Positions 44,993 to 55,814 are shown, counted from the first letter of the stretch. The stretch is DNA of 64,000 nt from Calycina herbarum (GCA_001414485.1 LLEY01000005.1:310001-374000); one strand, 5' to 3'. Translations and numbers: made by a program. Notes: generated from the letters alone by a model not told the origin.

Positions 44993-46870
44993 ACGTGGTA
45001 TACCAGGACCTCGTGATTATTAGAACCTCGTGATTATTAGGACCTCGTGAATTTTTTCCCTACCTCACTACCTCTAACTTTAACACGCGTTTTCTTAACA
45101 ACTACCTAATAGAATCTTAAACCTAAGAAGCTCGAATTATCCTAGCTATTAAAGCTATTCGATCATCTAAACGAATAAACCGTAGTAAAGCTACGAAGCT
45201 ATATAGAGTCCCTTATTCTATACTTACTAATAGAATAGCTGGTCGAACTACTCTTAGTAAACGCCGGCTAGTAAATCATAAAATAATTATAATAGAAGAG
45301 GAGGTAATTATTTAAAATATACTTAATCTAGATATAAGAGGATTTGCGCCCCGGCTAGGTAGTGTAGAAGATATAGCAAATTATATACTTAAGTCGCGTA
45401 GAGGACAACGCGTCGGAAAGAACTAGGTATAACGATTTATATAACAACGTCTAGAACTAAAGACGCGTTTTAATTGCGTTTACGATTTCTAAAGGGCCTT
45501 ATACGAAGATCCTAAGCTAATTAGTACGTGGTTTCGACTAGTAGAGAATATACAAGCGAAATATAAGATCTAAGACTACGATTTCTATAACTTTAACAAG
45601 ACTAGTTTTATAATAGGTGTTATCTACGCTAGAATAGTTATTACACATGCTAATCGACGTAGTAGAGGCAAGGCTGTCTAGCTAGGTAATCGGGAATAGG
45701 CTATAGTAATTGTCTATATTAATAGAGAGGGTTTAAGTATCTCTCTATTCTTAGTAGTTTAAAAGGAAAATCACCTTACTAGTTAGTATACTAAGAGCGG
45801 TCTTCCTAATAACTAGGTTATTAAACCAACTAGTAATAGATAGACTAATAATAAGACGGGCTTAGAATAGCTAGAATACTTCGATAAGTATACTCGTAGT
45901 TATATAAAAGAGCTATATTGAATATTAGTTCTAGATAAGTATAAGAGTTATAAATCAGTAGTATTCTAAGAGTATTACAAGTTATATAACATTATTACTC
46001 TTTACCTACCTCCTTATTCGTCTTATCTAACCTAGCTACTTAACGTTAGGTATTTTAGTATTCTTAAACATATATATAGGCGTTAAATCGAGACCTTTAT
46101 CAAGGCTTATATAAACTACATTACTAAGGTCGAGTTCTTTCTTACGTTTTACATAGCCTATAACCAGTTAATAATAACCTAAAACACCAAAACTAGGTTC
46201 TATAGAGCTAGTCTAGTACCTCTAGAACCCTAGACTATGATCTCAAAGCTTAATATTAAGTTATAGACTCCTATACTTACCGGACCCCCCTCTGCCGACG
46301 CTACCCCTTAGGTCTCCTAGACTCCTTATAACCCTTCTAAAGCTCTTTTACAATTAACTCTTGTTAAGGATCGTATTACTTATCACTAAGGAAGCTCGCT
46401 AACACCTATTTTCTAGACAATCGCTTCGTTAGTAAAAGGTACAAAGCGATTAGCCTATAAGGTAACCCTCTTATTAGCCGAGGTCTATACACTTCGAACA
46501 GCAAATAAAGCCCTTAGCAAACGCCGGAGGGCTAAAAATACCCGTGACTAAGAAGGAGGTGCACTTACTATAGAGGATACATAGGACAGATTAGCCTAGA
46601 AGAATATAGAGGAGCAGGTTCGATGTAACAAGCGCTCTAGGGAGGGTGGAGAAGATAAAGGACAAACGACTCGGCGACGTTATAGCACTTATAGAAAAAC
46701 TGGTCATAATACGCGGACGTGTCAAGAAGTTATAGATACATCTAGTTCATCAGATTCCGAGTAGTTTTAATTAATTTAATATATTATAGTAGTTTTATTA
46801 TATTTTAAAGTGGTGGGGTAGGAAAAAATTCACGAGGTCCTGATAATCACGAGGTCCTGGTATACCACGT
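44993..46870 (+). mobile_element. Fot1/pogo-type DNA transposon, RIP-mutated
   Basis: A 1878-bp element flanked by TA (44991-44992 and 46871-46872). The terminal inverted repeats start ACGTGGTATACCAGGACCTC on the left and are matched by the reverse complement on the right (46813-46870). The left arm (44993-45068) has one additional copy of an internal CCTCGTGATTATTAG unit. It encodes one transposase frame across nearly its full length. TA target, size and coding content fit the Fot1/pogo branch of Tc1/mariner. It lies in the AT-rich island next to 2EXR genes. Confidence 0.9.
45109..46764 (+). pseudogene. Fot1-like transposase, more than 20 RIP-type stops, no frameshift
   Basis: One frame can be followed from 45109 to TAG 46762-46764 (552 codons, the normal Fot1 size) without a single indel. 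More than 20 internal stops are TAA or TAG where CAA or CAG fits, or TAG/TGA where TGG or CGA fits. The likely start codon is ATA (ATG expected). The N-terminal helix-turn-helix region reads AIRSSKRINRSKATKLYRVPYS. Catalytic DDE positions appear as YNFNKTSF (first D now N), VLDKYKSY (second D kept, flanking residues changed) and LLNVRYF (third D now N). The C-terminal zinc-knuckle-like KTGHNTRTCQ remains. All changes are C-to-T or G-to-A. Confidence 0.9.
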
Positions 46871-47003
46871 TATGGAAATCACGATTAGAATACCTTGTTT
46901 TTGAAAGGTTTCATTTCAGATGAAAGTACACTTTTAAAGGCAATTTTCAGACACAGGTAACTGTCATTTTCATATCTTCTCTTGAAAAGTTCTCTTCCTA
47001 CGC

Positions 47004-48054
47004 TTACTCCCTAATAGCCCTAACCAAGGTAATCTTTGGCACCTTCTCACGCTTTTTTTTATGCTTCTTGGCTTTACAAACCTCCTCCTTCCAATGCTTT
47101 GTAAATCCTTCCTCAAACTCCGCCAATCGATCTTGGTATTGTGCTGGACATGTAACACCCCTCTTCGAAAACCTCTTGATTCGCCTATGTTGAGTGGTAT
47201 CTTGGCTGCAACAGTCATCTCCAAAAACTAGGAGAACATGCTTCAACTTTGGCCAGCATATAACCTCCCACAACGGACAATCATCATCTTCCTCCCATTC
47301 ACCATCATGGACGTAATCAAAACCAATTGCGACTTGTCTGACAGGGTCATCTTGACACATATCGAGGTGTGCAGCCCATCTCTTGGCTGAGTTGTGGCCC
47401 AAGCGAAGGTATATAATGTCAGTTGTAAAGTTGATGTAGTGCTCAAACTCTGGACAACCATCCTCATCTACACGGTTTTTGGAAGGTCTTGGGCAGCAAT
47501 CATGGGTGGTTACAAATCCGTCGCGGTCTTCGTCCTCCACGAGATCACAGTAATAATTCTTCAGGCGTTCTCCAGCATCCGCAAGAGTACCACAGTCTTC
47601 GTCATAGAATGTGACAGTCCAGCCATTGAGCTCGTAGTCTTCTTCAAGGATTTCAAGGGCGAACAATCTCGATTCCTTAGAGACCTGAAATTGTTAGTCT
47701 ATTTACTTCTTCATGTAAAGTTCTTTCTAAGCAAAGGAGAGAACAGAAAGATGTGCTAAGGAATTGACTTACAGAAAGGATTACTGGAAGAACTGCATCA
47801 GTGTAATAGTGACGAGGATAGCCTCTGACACTGTATATCATGATTTCGATGACGCGCTTGATGTCCTTCATTGCAATTTGCCAAATTCTCATCCTAATTT
47901 CAAGTGGAAGACGAGGAAACGGGGTGAACTCTTTGGGGGGAGCCTGGAGGACCGCAGAGGCAGCTAATGCTGTAGAATCGGCGGAAGGCGGAAGATTGGC
48001 AGGGTTTGGCAATTCTTTGAGTGTGCTCCCATAGGAGCGGTTGCGTAGTTTCAT
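47004..48054 (-). CDS. 2EXR-family protein (FGDDCC type)
   Basis: Exons 47773-48054 and 47004-47684 flank an 88-nt intron (GTAAGT..TTTCAG) and give 320 aa. The start is ATG 48054 (MKLRNRSYGS); 13 further upstream codons would need a TTG start. The 2EXR core is FTPFPRLPLEIRMRIWQIAMKDI, then VLPVILS joined by the splice to VSKESRLFALEIL. The middle is acidic and Cys-rich (VTTHDCCPRPSK; DEDGCPEFEHYINF). KHVLLVFGDDCC is shared with the next gene. The tail is basic (KKHKKKREKVPKI). The junction reconstitutes the conserved KESR motif exactly. Function unknown. Confidence 0.72.
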
Positions 48055-49334
48055 GGCTTGTGTTTGAAGGGATGGCCGACCTGGGGTTGACAATAAGATC
48101 GGGCTGGGTTGGCGCTATCCAAAGCAAAGTTAGCAAATGATATCCATGCAAGCCGATTGCGACAGAAGAGAAGAGAGGCAACAGCTTGATGGCAAACAAA
48201 CTGTGCTTGTACAGTTGATAAGGAGCTTAAGAATGAACTTACAAGTGACTCCTCACTCTGCCAGCCGACGGTGTGGTAATTCAGACGTGTTCAAGAGGAT
48301 GGTTGTTGGTTGATTTCCTCTTGGAAGTTGCAGTGGAAGGACAAGAAAAAATATATTCAAGGTGGGCTGGACTTGTTGGGTGGCCTTGTGCTAGCGTTAG
48401 CGGTAGTGACTAACCGAAAGGGGTTTAAGTCGGCTCCGGCAGGACTTACCAGCAACTTTTGGGTATCCAATGTACGACTTTGTCTCTTTTCTCTTCCCCT
48501 TTGCATGAAAGAATCACTAGTTGAAGATCTGATACACTTCTCTTAGATAAAAGGTATACTGTCTCTTAGATACAAGGTGCGAGGTAAAGCATGTTTCACA
48601 GTTCATTCAGCCCAAGGAACAGCAAGCATATTCTATCCTCTGAAAAGGTGAAATCAGTAAGCGCAAGTGCTTTTTATTCACCTAGATTTTTAGGTAACTT
48701 TGAGTCTTTGTACACTGCCTTTGCATGCCTTTAAAACCTACTCATTTATACCTACTCTTAAGTGCATGGTTTTGAAGTGTAACTTTCAAATAAGCGAGTA
48801 ATGCTTTTGAACTTATGAAAAAAGTAGTTTGCACCAAATCCCTGACTGCATGATCAAACCTACAAAAACTGGATGAAGAAACCTCAACACAGAAGCTTAT
48901 GAAGGAAATTGTACCTGATACACCGAAGACTTACAGATCATTACGAAAGATCCATTATGCCGGAGGTTCTTCATTTCTGGATTTCTCTCCCAATGGACAT
49001 GAGATAAACCTCAAGTCGTACCTGCCTGCTTAGCTCATTGTCCTAGCTTTCTAGGGAATTTCAAGTAACTTATCTTTGACACTTGGGACAATTGAAAATT
49101 AACCAAGATAGCTGGAACAATCAACTTCAAATACCCCAAACATCTGGGATAATTGAACTTTATTTCACCTCAAAACAGGAAGGAGCTAATCGAGCGAAAT
49201 CGTCGATAAGTGCATTGATTTTATTATACCACCAACTCCAAAGAAACCCCTGCCCATACTATCCTTCCTCTTTTGAATTGTACATCCTCCCCTTCTCGCT
49301 GAAATTATCTGTAACATTCCCTCTAAAATCTTCA
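48055..49334. other. Intergenic region between two 2EXR genes
   Basis: About 1.3 kb. It contains the promoter of the gene to the left and the 3' flank of the one to the right, plus a short palindromic repeat (49037-49093) listed separately. No further gene is supported. Confidence 0.4.
49037..49093. repeat. Short inverted-repeat element, ATTGTCC family
   Basis: ATTGTCCTAGCTTTCTAGGG at the left is answered by ACTTGGGACAATT at the right, about 57 bp in all. Another half-site, CTGGGATAATTGAA, follows at about 49145. The arms resemble those of the elements at 50564 and 51660. Confidence 0.45.
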
Positions 49335-50303
49335 TCAACACCTGACAGCTTCTACCGCAAAAGTCTCCAATTCCTCCCATTCCTCACGTGGAAGGAAGTC
49401 CTTAAAGCCATCCACTCGAACCGCAACCATATCCTCCAGATAATCATACAACTGCTCATCATACTCCGCCCAAGCCTCCTCAATCCTCACCACACGTTCC
49501 TGCTCCCGATTCAACTCTTCAATATGGTCCTCCCGCGCATTGAAATGGGGATAACCAGGGATTTGGGAAAGTGGAAGGCCCACTCTTCGAGGACCCAGAC
49601 CAGGAATATTGACAATAGGTGGCTCAGGTGGTGGAGGTTTGGCGACTGGGATTTTGGGAGGTTCGACATGTTTAAAGGTGATAGCTTGTTTGTGTGTCTG
49701 ACCTCTACCTTCGTGAGAATGACCAGTAGTGCAGCAGTTGTCGCCGAAGACGAAGTAGAGATATTCGAGCGAAGCCATGTTGAAGATCCTGCTACCAAAG
49801 ACATCAGCATCGAATTTGTCGGCTGAGATGGCAAGCGCGCGCAAGCTCTGCGATGCTTTCTTTTGGGCGTTCAAGGCGGAAAGAAACTCTCGCATCTTCA
49901 ATGGAACTCCTCCCTCGTGATCGCGGTCGCCGTCCTCGAAATGGTTGGTAGATAGGTATAGAGTGTCGCGCTCGTAGCTGAAGAAAACTCGGAAGAGGCA
50001 GCAGGTAGGGGCCGTGAAGCCGAGTCTGGGAGGCGGAAGACCGAGTTGAGCTGCCATCAAGCTATTCGTATCGACATTTGTGACTCCGACGGCGAGGATC
50101 ATGGTATCGTAGTATTTCTTGACTATTAGGCGTGATTCCCGACAAACGTGAAAGAGCACTGGTACGGCGTTGTCGACGAAGAATCGTTTGTTTTTCTTGC
50201 TCCATCTGACTTCCACGACCCGGCCTTTTCCATCATATTCCTGGAATTCCTCCCATATTAGGCGTTGTAATTCCACGGGTAACTTCCTAAATTGTGGGAA
50301 CAT
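49335..50303 (-). CDS. 2EXR-family protein (FGDNCC type)
   Basis: 322 aa from ATG 50303 (MFPQFRKLPVELQRLIWEEF), which opens directly with the 2EXR signature; the frame extends 50 codons upstream but with poor composition. VPVLFHVCRESRLIVKKYYD is the second conserved block. LEYLYFVFGDNCC matches LLVFGDDCC in the neighbouring gene. A Pro-rich linker (PVAKPPPPEPPIVNIPGLGPRRVG) separates this from an acidic helical tail (EELNREQERVVRIEEAWAEYDEQLYDYLED). One exon, intact. The shared FGD-CC motif suggests the two genes are local duplicates. Confidence 0.72.
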   Translation of the reverse strand: MFPQFRKLPVELQRLIWEEFQEYDGKGRVVEVRWSKKNKRFFVDNAVPVLFHVCRESRLIVKKYYDTMILAVGVTNVDTNSLMAAQLGLPPPRLGFTAPTCCLFRVFFSYERDTLYLSTNHFEDGDRDHEGGVPLKMREFLSALNAQKKASQSLRALAISADKFDADVFGSRIFNMASLEYLYFVFGDNCCTTGHSHEGRGQTHKQAITFKHVEPPKIPVAKPPPPEPPIVNIPGLGPRRVGLPLSQIPGYPHFNAREDHIEELNREQERVVRIEEAWAEYDEQLYDYLEDMVAVRVDGFKDFLPREEWEELETFAVEAVRC

Positions 50304-50563
50304 TTGTAGGTGTGGGTGTAGGCGTTGGGTTGGGTGAGTGGCAGCGGCGGTGGCTCTCGTGGCTATATAAATGTGAGCGACGAGGTGTTTGTTGGAGGTT
50401 GGGAGAAATGGCACTTGAACAATAGCAACCAAAAACAAGCGACCCAGCCTCAAAGCGGGAAAAGTGAATCACCACACAATAGCAATGCCATATTCACTAT
50501 AGCAAGCAAATTGAATTCATTCCCATATCCTACCTCGAAACATCGTTCCTTCCCTGCCCTTCA

Positions 50564-50639
50564 ATTGTCCCAACTCTTTGGTTAAATGGGAAAACTGAAC
50601 GAACGATTCTCCTAAAGAGTTGGGACAATCGTTCGTTCA
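50564..50639. repeat. Interlocked inverted repeats, ATTGTCCCAAC family
   Basis: ATTGTCCCAACTCTTTGG (50564-50581) is inverted as CTAAAGAGTTGGGACAAT (50612-50629). A second pair, TGAACGAACGA (50596-50606) and TCGTTCGTTCA (50629-50639), interlocks with it. The first pair is shared with other sites nearby; the second is local. Confidence 0.75.
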
Positions 50640-51659
50640 AAAATTCCGTTACCCAAGAAGTTTGGGACAATGAGAGAGCTAGAACCTAGAGTATCTACTG
50701 CTGCTTTTACTGTCCATTGCTCCTATATTTTGGTGAACACTCACTTTAAATCCAAACCTCCCCCCAATATATCCCCATATCCCCATTGACCTCCTATCAA
50801 ATTCAAGAACCCAAGATGATACCTCCCATTCATTTGTCCAATTATCCGCTTCGAAGCAAAGTTGCTTTGCTGTAGAATATACAGGTTGAACACTCGTCCA
50901 AGCGGGTGCCGTAGCTTAAGCAGAATGAAAGAATCGAAAAGATAAAAGTTCAGTAGCAGCTGGAGGGCTTTTTCATCATGAGTCCTTTCCCCAGATTGAG
51001 TTTACCTTTGGTGCTTTTTTTAGTTCAGAAAAGACGGGACTTGCGTGATACCTCGACTTGGCTTCACTCTCTATTGCCGTCGTGGTGGCAGGAAGCCAAC
51101 TTCTAAGGAAGAGGGAAGGAGCGACGTGATAGTAAAAACGTCAATCAAGTAGAGGAAAAGAGCGTTGTTGATCTCGACCAGGCGTGCCTTCCCCTCTCGG
51201 CATTGTCTTCTCTGTCATGTCTGGTGGCACCTGCACGAGATCTGAGTCGAGCGAGGTAAGATGGAAAGAGCGATAGAGTCTTGAGGTGGTCGAGTTGAGG
51301 GACGAGGTCAAAAGGAGGAAGAAAGGAATGATCTTGGGACAGAATGAACCAGCGAGCAAGGCTGGACTATTTGCTTACTACTTTACTGCTAACTATCAGG
51401 ATTATACCTAGGTAGAAAGCGTCTTGTATGCCGGGAAAGCCCTTAGAATGTTAGAGTTTCTCTTGAGAAACACCTTCATCGAACTTTCGTCGCTCTCTCT
51501 TCTTTGAAGCGCCAACCAAAATTAGAAACGAAGAAGCCACTTGGGCTTGACCACCTTCCTGATGATCAACTAATTCAATCCTAAGGTAAATTTGAAGTTC
51601 AGCTCAAGTTTACTTTGTGGGGGCCTGCGATGGACAATAAAAGTGACAGAAAAGAGCTC

Positions 51660-51782
51660 ATTGTCCCAACTTTCTAAGAACGATGTAAGCCTAGATTAGA
51701 TGACTTCGAATTAAAAAGGTCTTCCAGATTATTCCAAGCACTTGGAACAATATTTGAAATTACCCTATAAAGTTGGAACAAT
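51660..51782. repeat. MITE-like element, ATTGTCCCAAC family (~123 bp)
   Basis: The left end ATTGTCCCAACTTTCTAAG is inverted at the right end as TATAAAGTTGGAACAAT, with an AT-rich interior and an inner TTCCAAGCACTTGGAA palindrome near 51733. No clear target-site duplication. Confidence 0.6.
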
Positions 51783-52083
51783 GAGAATTAGATGGGCAAG
51801 TACGAACCAGTATTGCCCACCAGGAGGTGGGGAACTTCAATCCAGTCACCCCAGGGTCCTTCAGAATCTCCAACAGGGCAAAGGAGAAAGGTAAAAAATG
51901 ATTTTTGAAAATTTCACTTCCAGGAGAAGAAGTAATGGAGATAATTAGCCCTAGAAGTCATTGCTGGGAGATCCTACCTGCCTCATATGCTACAAATACT
52001 GAAGACAAGAATTCGGCATTGGTTGGGGTCTCACAATTATTGGGGATGAGAATGTAGTAGGCGCCCATTCTTTAGATCATTGC

Positions 52084-52110
52084 CTGCTGGCTGCTGGCTG
52101 CTGGCTGCTT
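52084..52110. repeat. 7-bp tandem repeat (CTGCTGG)n
   Basis: Three perfect CTGCTGG units followed by CTGCTT. It is too short to classify further. Confidence 0.8.
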
Positions 52111-52382
52111 CCTGGGGGATTTGAAAGACTGATGGGGTTGATGAAGTTGAATGAGTCGAGAGTGGCAGTCCCAACTCTGACCAATGGGGAGCTTGGACGA
52201 AAACCCCTGCTGGGAGTCCTTCCTCCCCCTCGAAATGCGAGTGCGAAATTCAACACCAAGACTCTCATTAATCCCGCATTTGGTGTTTCTGTACCACGCC
52301 CGGTGGTTCCGCTCTTTCTTTTAACTGGGAATACCCCAACCTCTCTTTAAAACTGATCGTTTGTTATCAACAAGTACACGAA

Positions 52383-53580
52383 ATGCACACGTCCAGCTTC
52401 ACTAACAGCTTAATTGCTGTACTTGCGCTCTGGAGCAATGCAGCCTCTGCCATTGCGGTCCCAAGAGCTGGTGAGTTATTCCATAGCCTTGATCTTCAAA
52501 TTGACCCCAAAGAGCTATATACTGACAATTGACACAACAGATTCGGATCTCACCCCTTGGGTCTCGGTCGATGCGAGTGGTTCCCCAGTCGCAACAATTA
52601 CCCCCGTCCTCACATCGATCAATGGCGTAGCTACCACCATAAGTGCTGCTCCGGCAGAATTGACTGCTACGACAACGAGTCAAACGGATAAGAAGCCTAC
52701 TGTAACCTCGGGTTCCTCTGAGGCTACCTCGACTGGCGGGGGATCATTCCAGGTCTGCGAGAACATGGATGGGAAATACGCGCCTTTCTGCAAGCCGGAT
52801 AATGGATCGAGTGTTTATGTTGGAGAGACTTACTATGGTACGTTGGCATATTGGTTCTGGATTTACGAGAGTTCCATTGACTTGGTGTTAGTAACTTGGG
52901 ATACACACTTCTTTGCGCTGAAGAATGCGACGGTTCTCATTCAGGCCAACTACGTTAATGCAACCGGTCCGGATGGAATTACTGGTGGAATTCAAGCATA
53001 TCAATCCCCACCAACAACCAACGCTTTCGGTTTTGTTGCCTGGACCATTGATAGTGTATGGCTAAAGGGATCGAGCTCCAACAATGTTACCCTATTCATC
53101 GTCCCGCTAAACCCCATTGCGAACGAGCCCACGAGTTTCCAAGGGCCAACTGTACAAGTCACACATCGACCAGCCGAATACTACCACCCAGGCAAACCGA
53201 AGGGGCCAAAGGGACAAGACCTGTATATTGCACTACCAACAATCTTTGGGTTTATCGTCATTTGCGTTGTTGGTGGTTACTTCTTCAACCGAAATCAACG
53301 AAAAATTGGTCTCGGAAATGTTATGGGTCGAAGAAAGGGATACGGTGTTGGAAAGTCTAGGTCCCAAAGATTGGGATTAGGAAAGAAGAAGAGCGGAGCA
53401 ATTAGATTGCAGGAACAAGATTTTGCTGGAGCACAGTATAGAGATACCCCCCAACGGAGAGCAGCAGGACATGCGAGAGCCGACTCTGAATCTCTAGGAA
53501 GTCTTGTTGGAACGCCTACGGAGGAGAGACCTAATTATTTCAGAGACGAGATGGATCGGCAGGAACGAACTAGACATTAG
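52383..53580 (+). CDS. Secreted type I single-pass membrane protein
   Basis: Exons 52383-52470 and 52541-53580 flank a 70-nt intron (GTGAGT..ACAACAG), giving 375 aa. Residues 1-29 form a clear signal peptide (LIAVLALWSNAASA, with a PRA processing-like end just before the splice). The ectodomain starts DSDLTPWVSVDASG, is Ser/Thr-rich, and contains CENMDGKYAPFC and several N-glycosylation sites (NAT, NNVT). A membrane span (IALPTIFGFIVICVVGGYFF) is followed by a basic cytosolic tail (RNQRKIG...GKKKSG) and a Ser/Arg-rich end. The layout suits a cell-surface sensor or plasma-membrane wall-associated protein; the family is not named here. Confidence 0.8.
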
Positions 53581-53942
53581 GCCACCCAATGATCTAACTC
53601 CGTGAGAGCAGTTACTTGCTTGTATATATTTATCACATTGCTTGTTTTTAGCGTGTAACTATTATTCATTGATGGAATAGGGGAAGAGCTTGACCTCATG
53701 AATATATAATGAACTAATACACTTACTTAATTCTCTGAATGACTTCACAAAACTAAGTTTACTTGTTCGAACTGAGTTAGAACAATGTGAGATGGTTGTG
53801 TGAGTTGGGTTTGGATAATCAGCTTTTCATGACCGACAGATTCTAGAAATGTTGCAAAGTTGTGTTCAGACTGTTCCAGTGCAAGGTCACTGGCCAGTAT
53901 ATCAATTTCTTGAAGGTTGCCCGCCATGACTAAATACCATCA
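53581..53942. other. Convergent intergenic gap
   Basis: 3' flanks of the membrane protein (plus) and the zinc-finger gene (minus). A 60-codon minus-strand frame at 53745-53927 is open but has no supporting feature. Confidence 0.35.
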
Positions 53943-55144
53943 CTAATTTGGCTTCCTAAACTTCGTCCACTTATGCCCTCTCTCCTCATAACCCACATCA
54001 GCCCCCATATGTCCCTCCTTCCAACACCCAGCACAATACAAGTCCCCATCACAACCCAAACACTTAACCGTCGCATCGTCCTGACAGATAATACACCAGC
54101 TATCTATCTCCTCATCTAAAAAGATATTCTTCGCTAGGCCGGGTACTGGTTTATCTGTTGGTTTGAAGGTTGGCGCTGATGGGAGGCCTAGGGGATCCGG
54201 GTGAACTGGATCTTTTGAGGGGGTGGAGGGGAGATTTAGTCCAAGGCCTGAGAGGGCGGCTAGACGGGCGGAGATGTCGGTTTCGAAGTCTATGGATTTG
54301 CGAGAAGGGGAGGGAGCGTCTGGGTTGGAGGCTGGTTCGGGAAGTGTTGAGGGGGCTGATGGCAGGGAGAAGGAGGGGTTGTCTGTTTCTTTTCCTTTAC
54401 TCGTCGAAGAATCGGCATCGTCTTTGGATGTTTCTTCCTCATCCCCTTTTTCGAAGTTGACTTCATCCATCAATCTTCGAAGTATATCTTGAATTTCCCG
54501 TGACTCGCCATCCAGACCAGCCTCTCCCCCTCCTTCAGCGCCAGCCTTCTCCCTCCCCTCATCATCCTCGTCAACCTCACTCGTAAAAACACTCATATCC
54601 AACCCCCTCGTCAAATACCCCTCCCCTTTCTCACCCTTCCCACCCTCCTCCTTCTCTCCCCCGGTGCGTGCTTTCGTGACTTCATCGCGGGGTAAAGCCC
54701 CCCTGGCCTCATCAAGCAGTGTTTGGATATCCTTAGGATCATCAGGATCCAATCCCCACTCCTCCCCCGTCCCCAAATCATTCAATAATTCCTCTAAAGT
54801 TTGATCGTCAAGATCAGAGGTATTGGTTAATGGATCCCTCTCCTCCCCACCACTCAAATCAGACTGCGATGCTGTATGAGGTTGGGGTCTGGGAGCTGAA
54901 ACTGGAGAGGGCGAAGGCGATAATGAGCCATTTCTCAAACTCCTCAGACGGGCGGAGAGATCTGATTCCGGTGTTGCTTCACGAGAGGTTTGGGGGATGG
55001 ATGGTCTAAGGCTGTTCAGTATGTGCATGTGATGAAATGAGAGGGGTTGGGAGGTCACTTTGAGGGTTCTAGTTGGATGCTTGATTTTTTGAGGGCGTTC
55101 AGGCGGTCGAGCAGGTGGTGATCATAGCTGGGTGGTTCAGGCAT
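53943..55144 (-). CDS. ANCHR/ZFYVE19-like B-box-type zinc-finger protein
   Basis: A short first exon, 55059-55144 (MPEPPSYDHHLLDRLNALKKSS), joins 53943-55011 across a 47-nt intron (GTGACC donor, TACTGAAC branch, AACAG acceptor), giving 384 aa. The DLSARLRSLRNG and DISARLAALSGLGL repeats flank a long acidic, disordered middle. TLEELLNDLGTGEEW is a short acidic helix. The C-terminus has a compact zinc finger: WCIICQDDATVKCLGCDGDLYCAGCWKEGH and a further His, which matches the end of animal ANCHR (ZFYVE19), a Vps4-associated abscission-checkpoint regulator. That function is inference for the fungal protein. Intact. Confidence 0.7.
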
Positions 55145-55814
55145 TTTGGATATATTATTTTTGGTTTGTAGTTACGTGTTGTAGTTCAAAAGGGACAGGT
55201 TACGAGGCAACAATTTATTAGCGGGGTGACGGCGGAAGGCTGAGTGTCAGCCTTGCGTGAATGCCCCTGTGATATAAAAATACATCTATTGACACCATTT
55301 CCATTCATTCACAGATTGCATATAGACTCGATTCTCCAGTTTCCCTTCTAGCCAGGTTCTGGTGGTGTCGATGTATGGTCGAGGAGAAAACTCAGCAGCT
55401 TCTAAAGGCTGTTCGGAGTCCCTAATGGTAATGCAAATTAGCATGTGCATCGTAAAATTTGTAGAAATCTTATAGGATGTAGTTAATTATTAAAGTCTGA
55501 TCAGAGAGAAGATTGCGATTTTCATCAAGACCGCAAGTTCATCCAAAGAACCCCGCGACGTTTTGGCCACGAGAGACTCGAGATGCTGCAGGTAAGACTA
55601 AGGATGACGATACGATGGTTCTCATCATTTGACTTGGGATATAAATTTGTGAAAAGAAAATTGACTTGCCTGTATAGATATTTCTGAATAGTGTGATAAT
55701 AAGGTCAAGTATCAGACTCGTTGCTTCCCCAAAATCGTTGGGTAGTTTTGAAATTGACCTTCGATTTTCTGCGAGTTCTTAGGTATGTGGCAAGCTTTTG
55801 TTTCCAGAGCCCGC
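55145..55814. other. Intergenic, nothing supported
   Basis: Promoter of the zinc-finger gene and the 3' flank of the DUF3807-like gene, both on the minus strand. No exon chain or repeat recognised. Confidence 0.4.

Larger units (their letters stand above)
50304..52382. other. Intergenic region rich in short palindromic repeats
   Basis: About 2.1 kb without a supported gene. It holds two ATTGTCCCAAC-type palindromic elements, a lone half-site TTTGGGACAATGAG at 50661, and a short 7-bp tandem repeat, all listed separately. The last 150 bases form the promoter of the following membrane protein. Confidence 0.45.
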
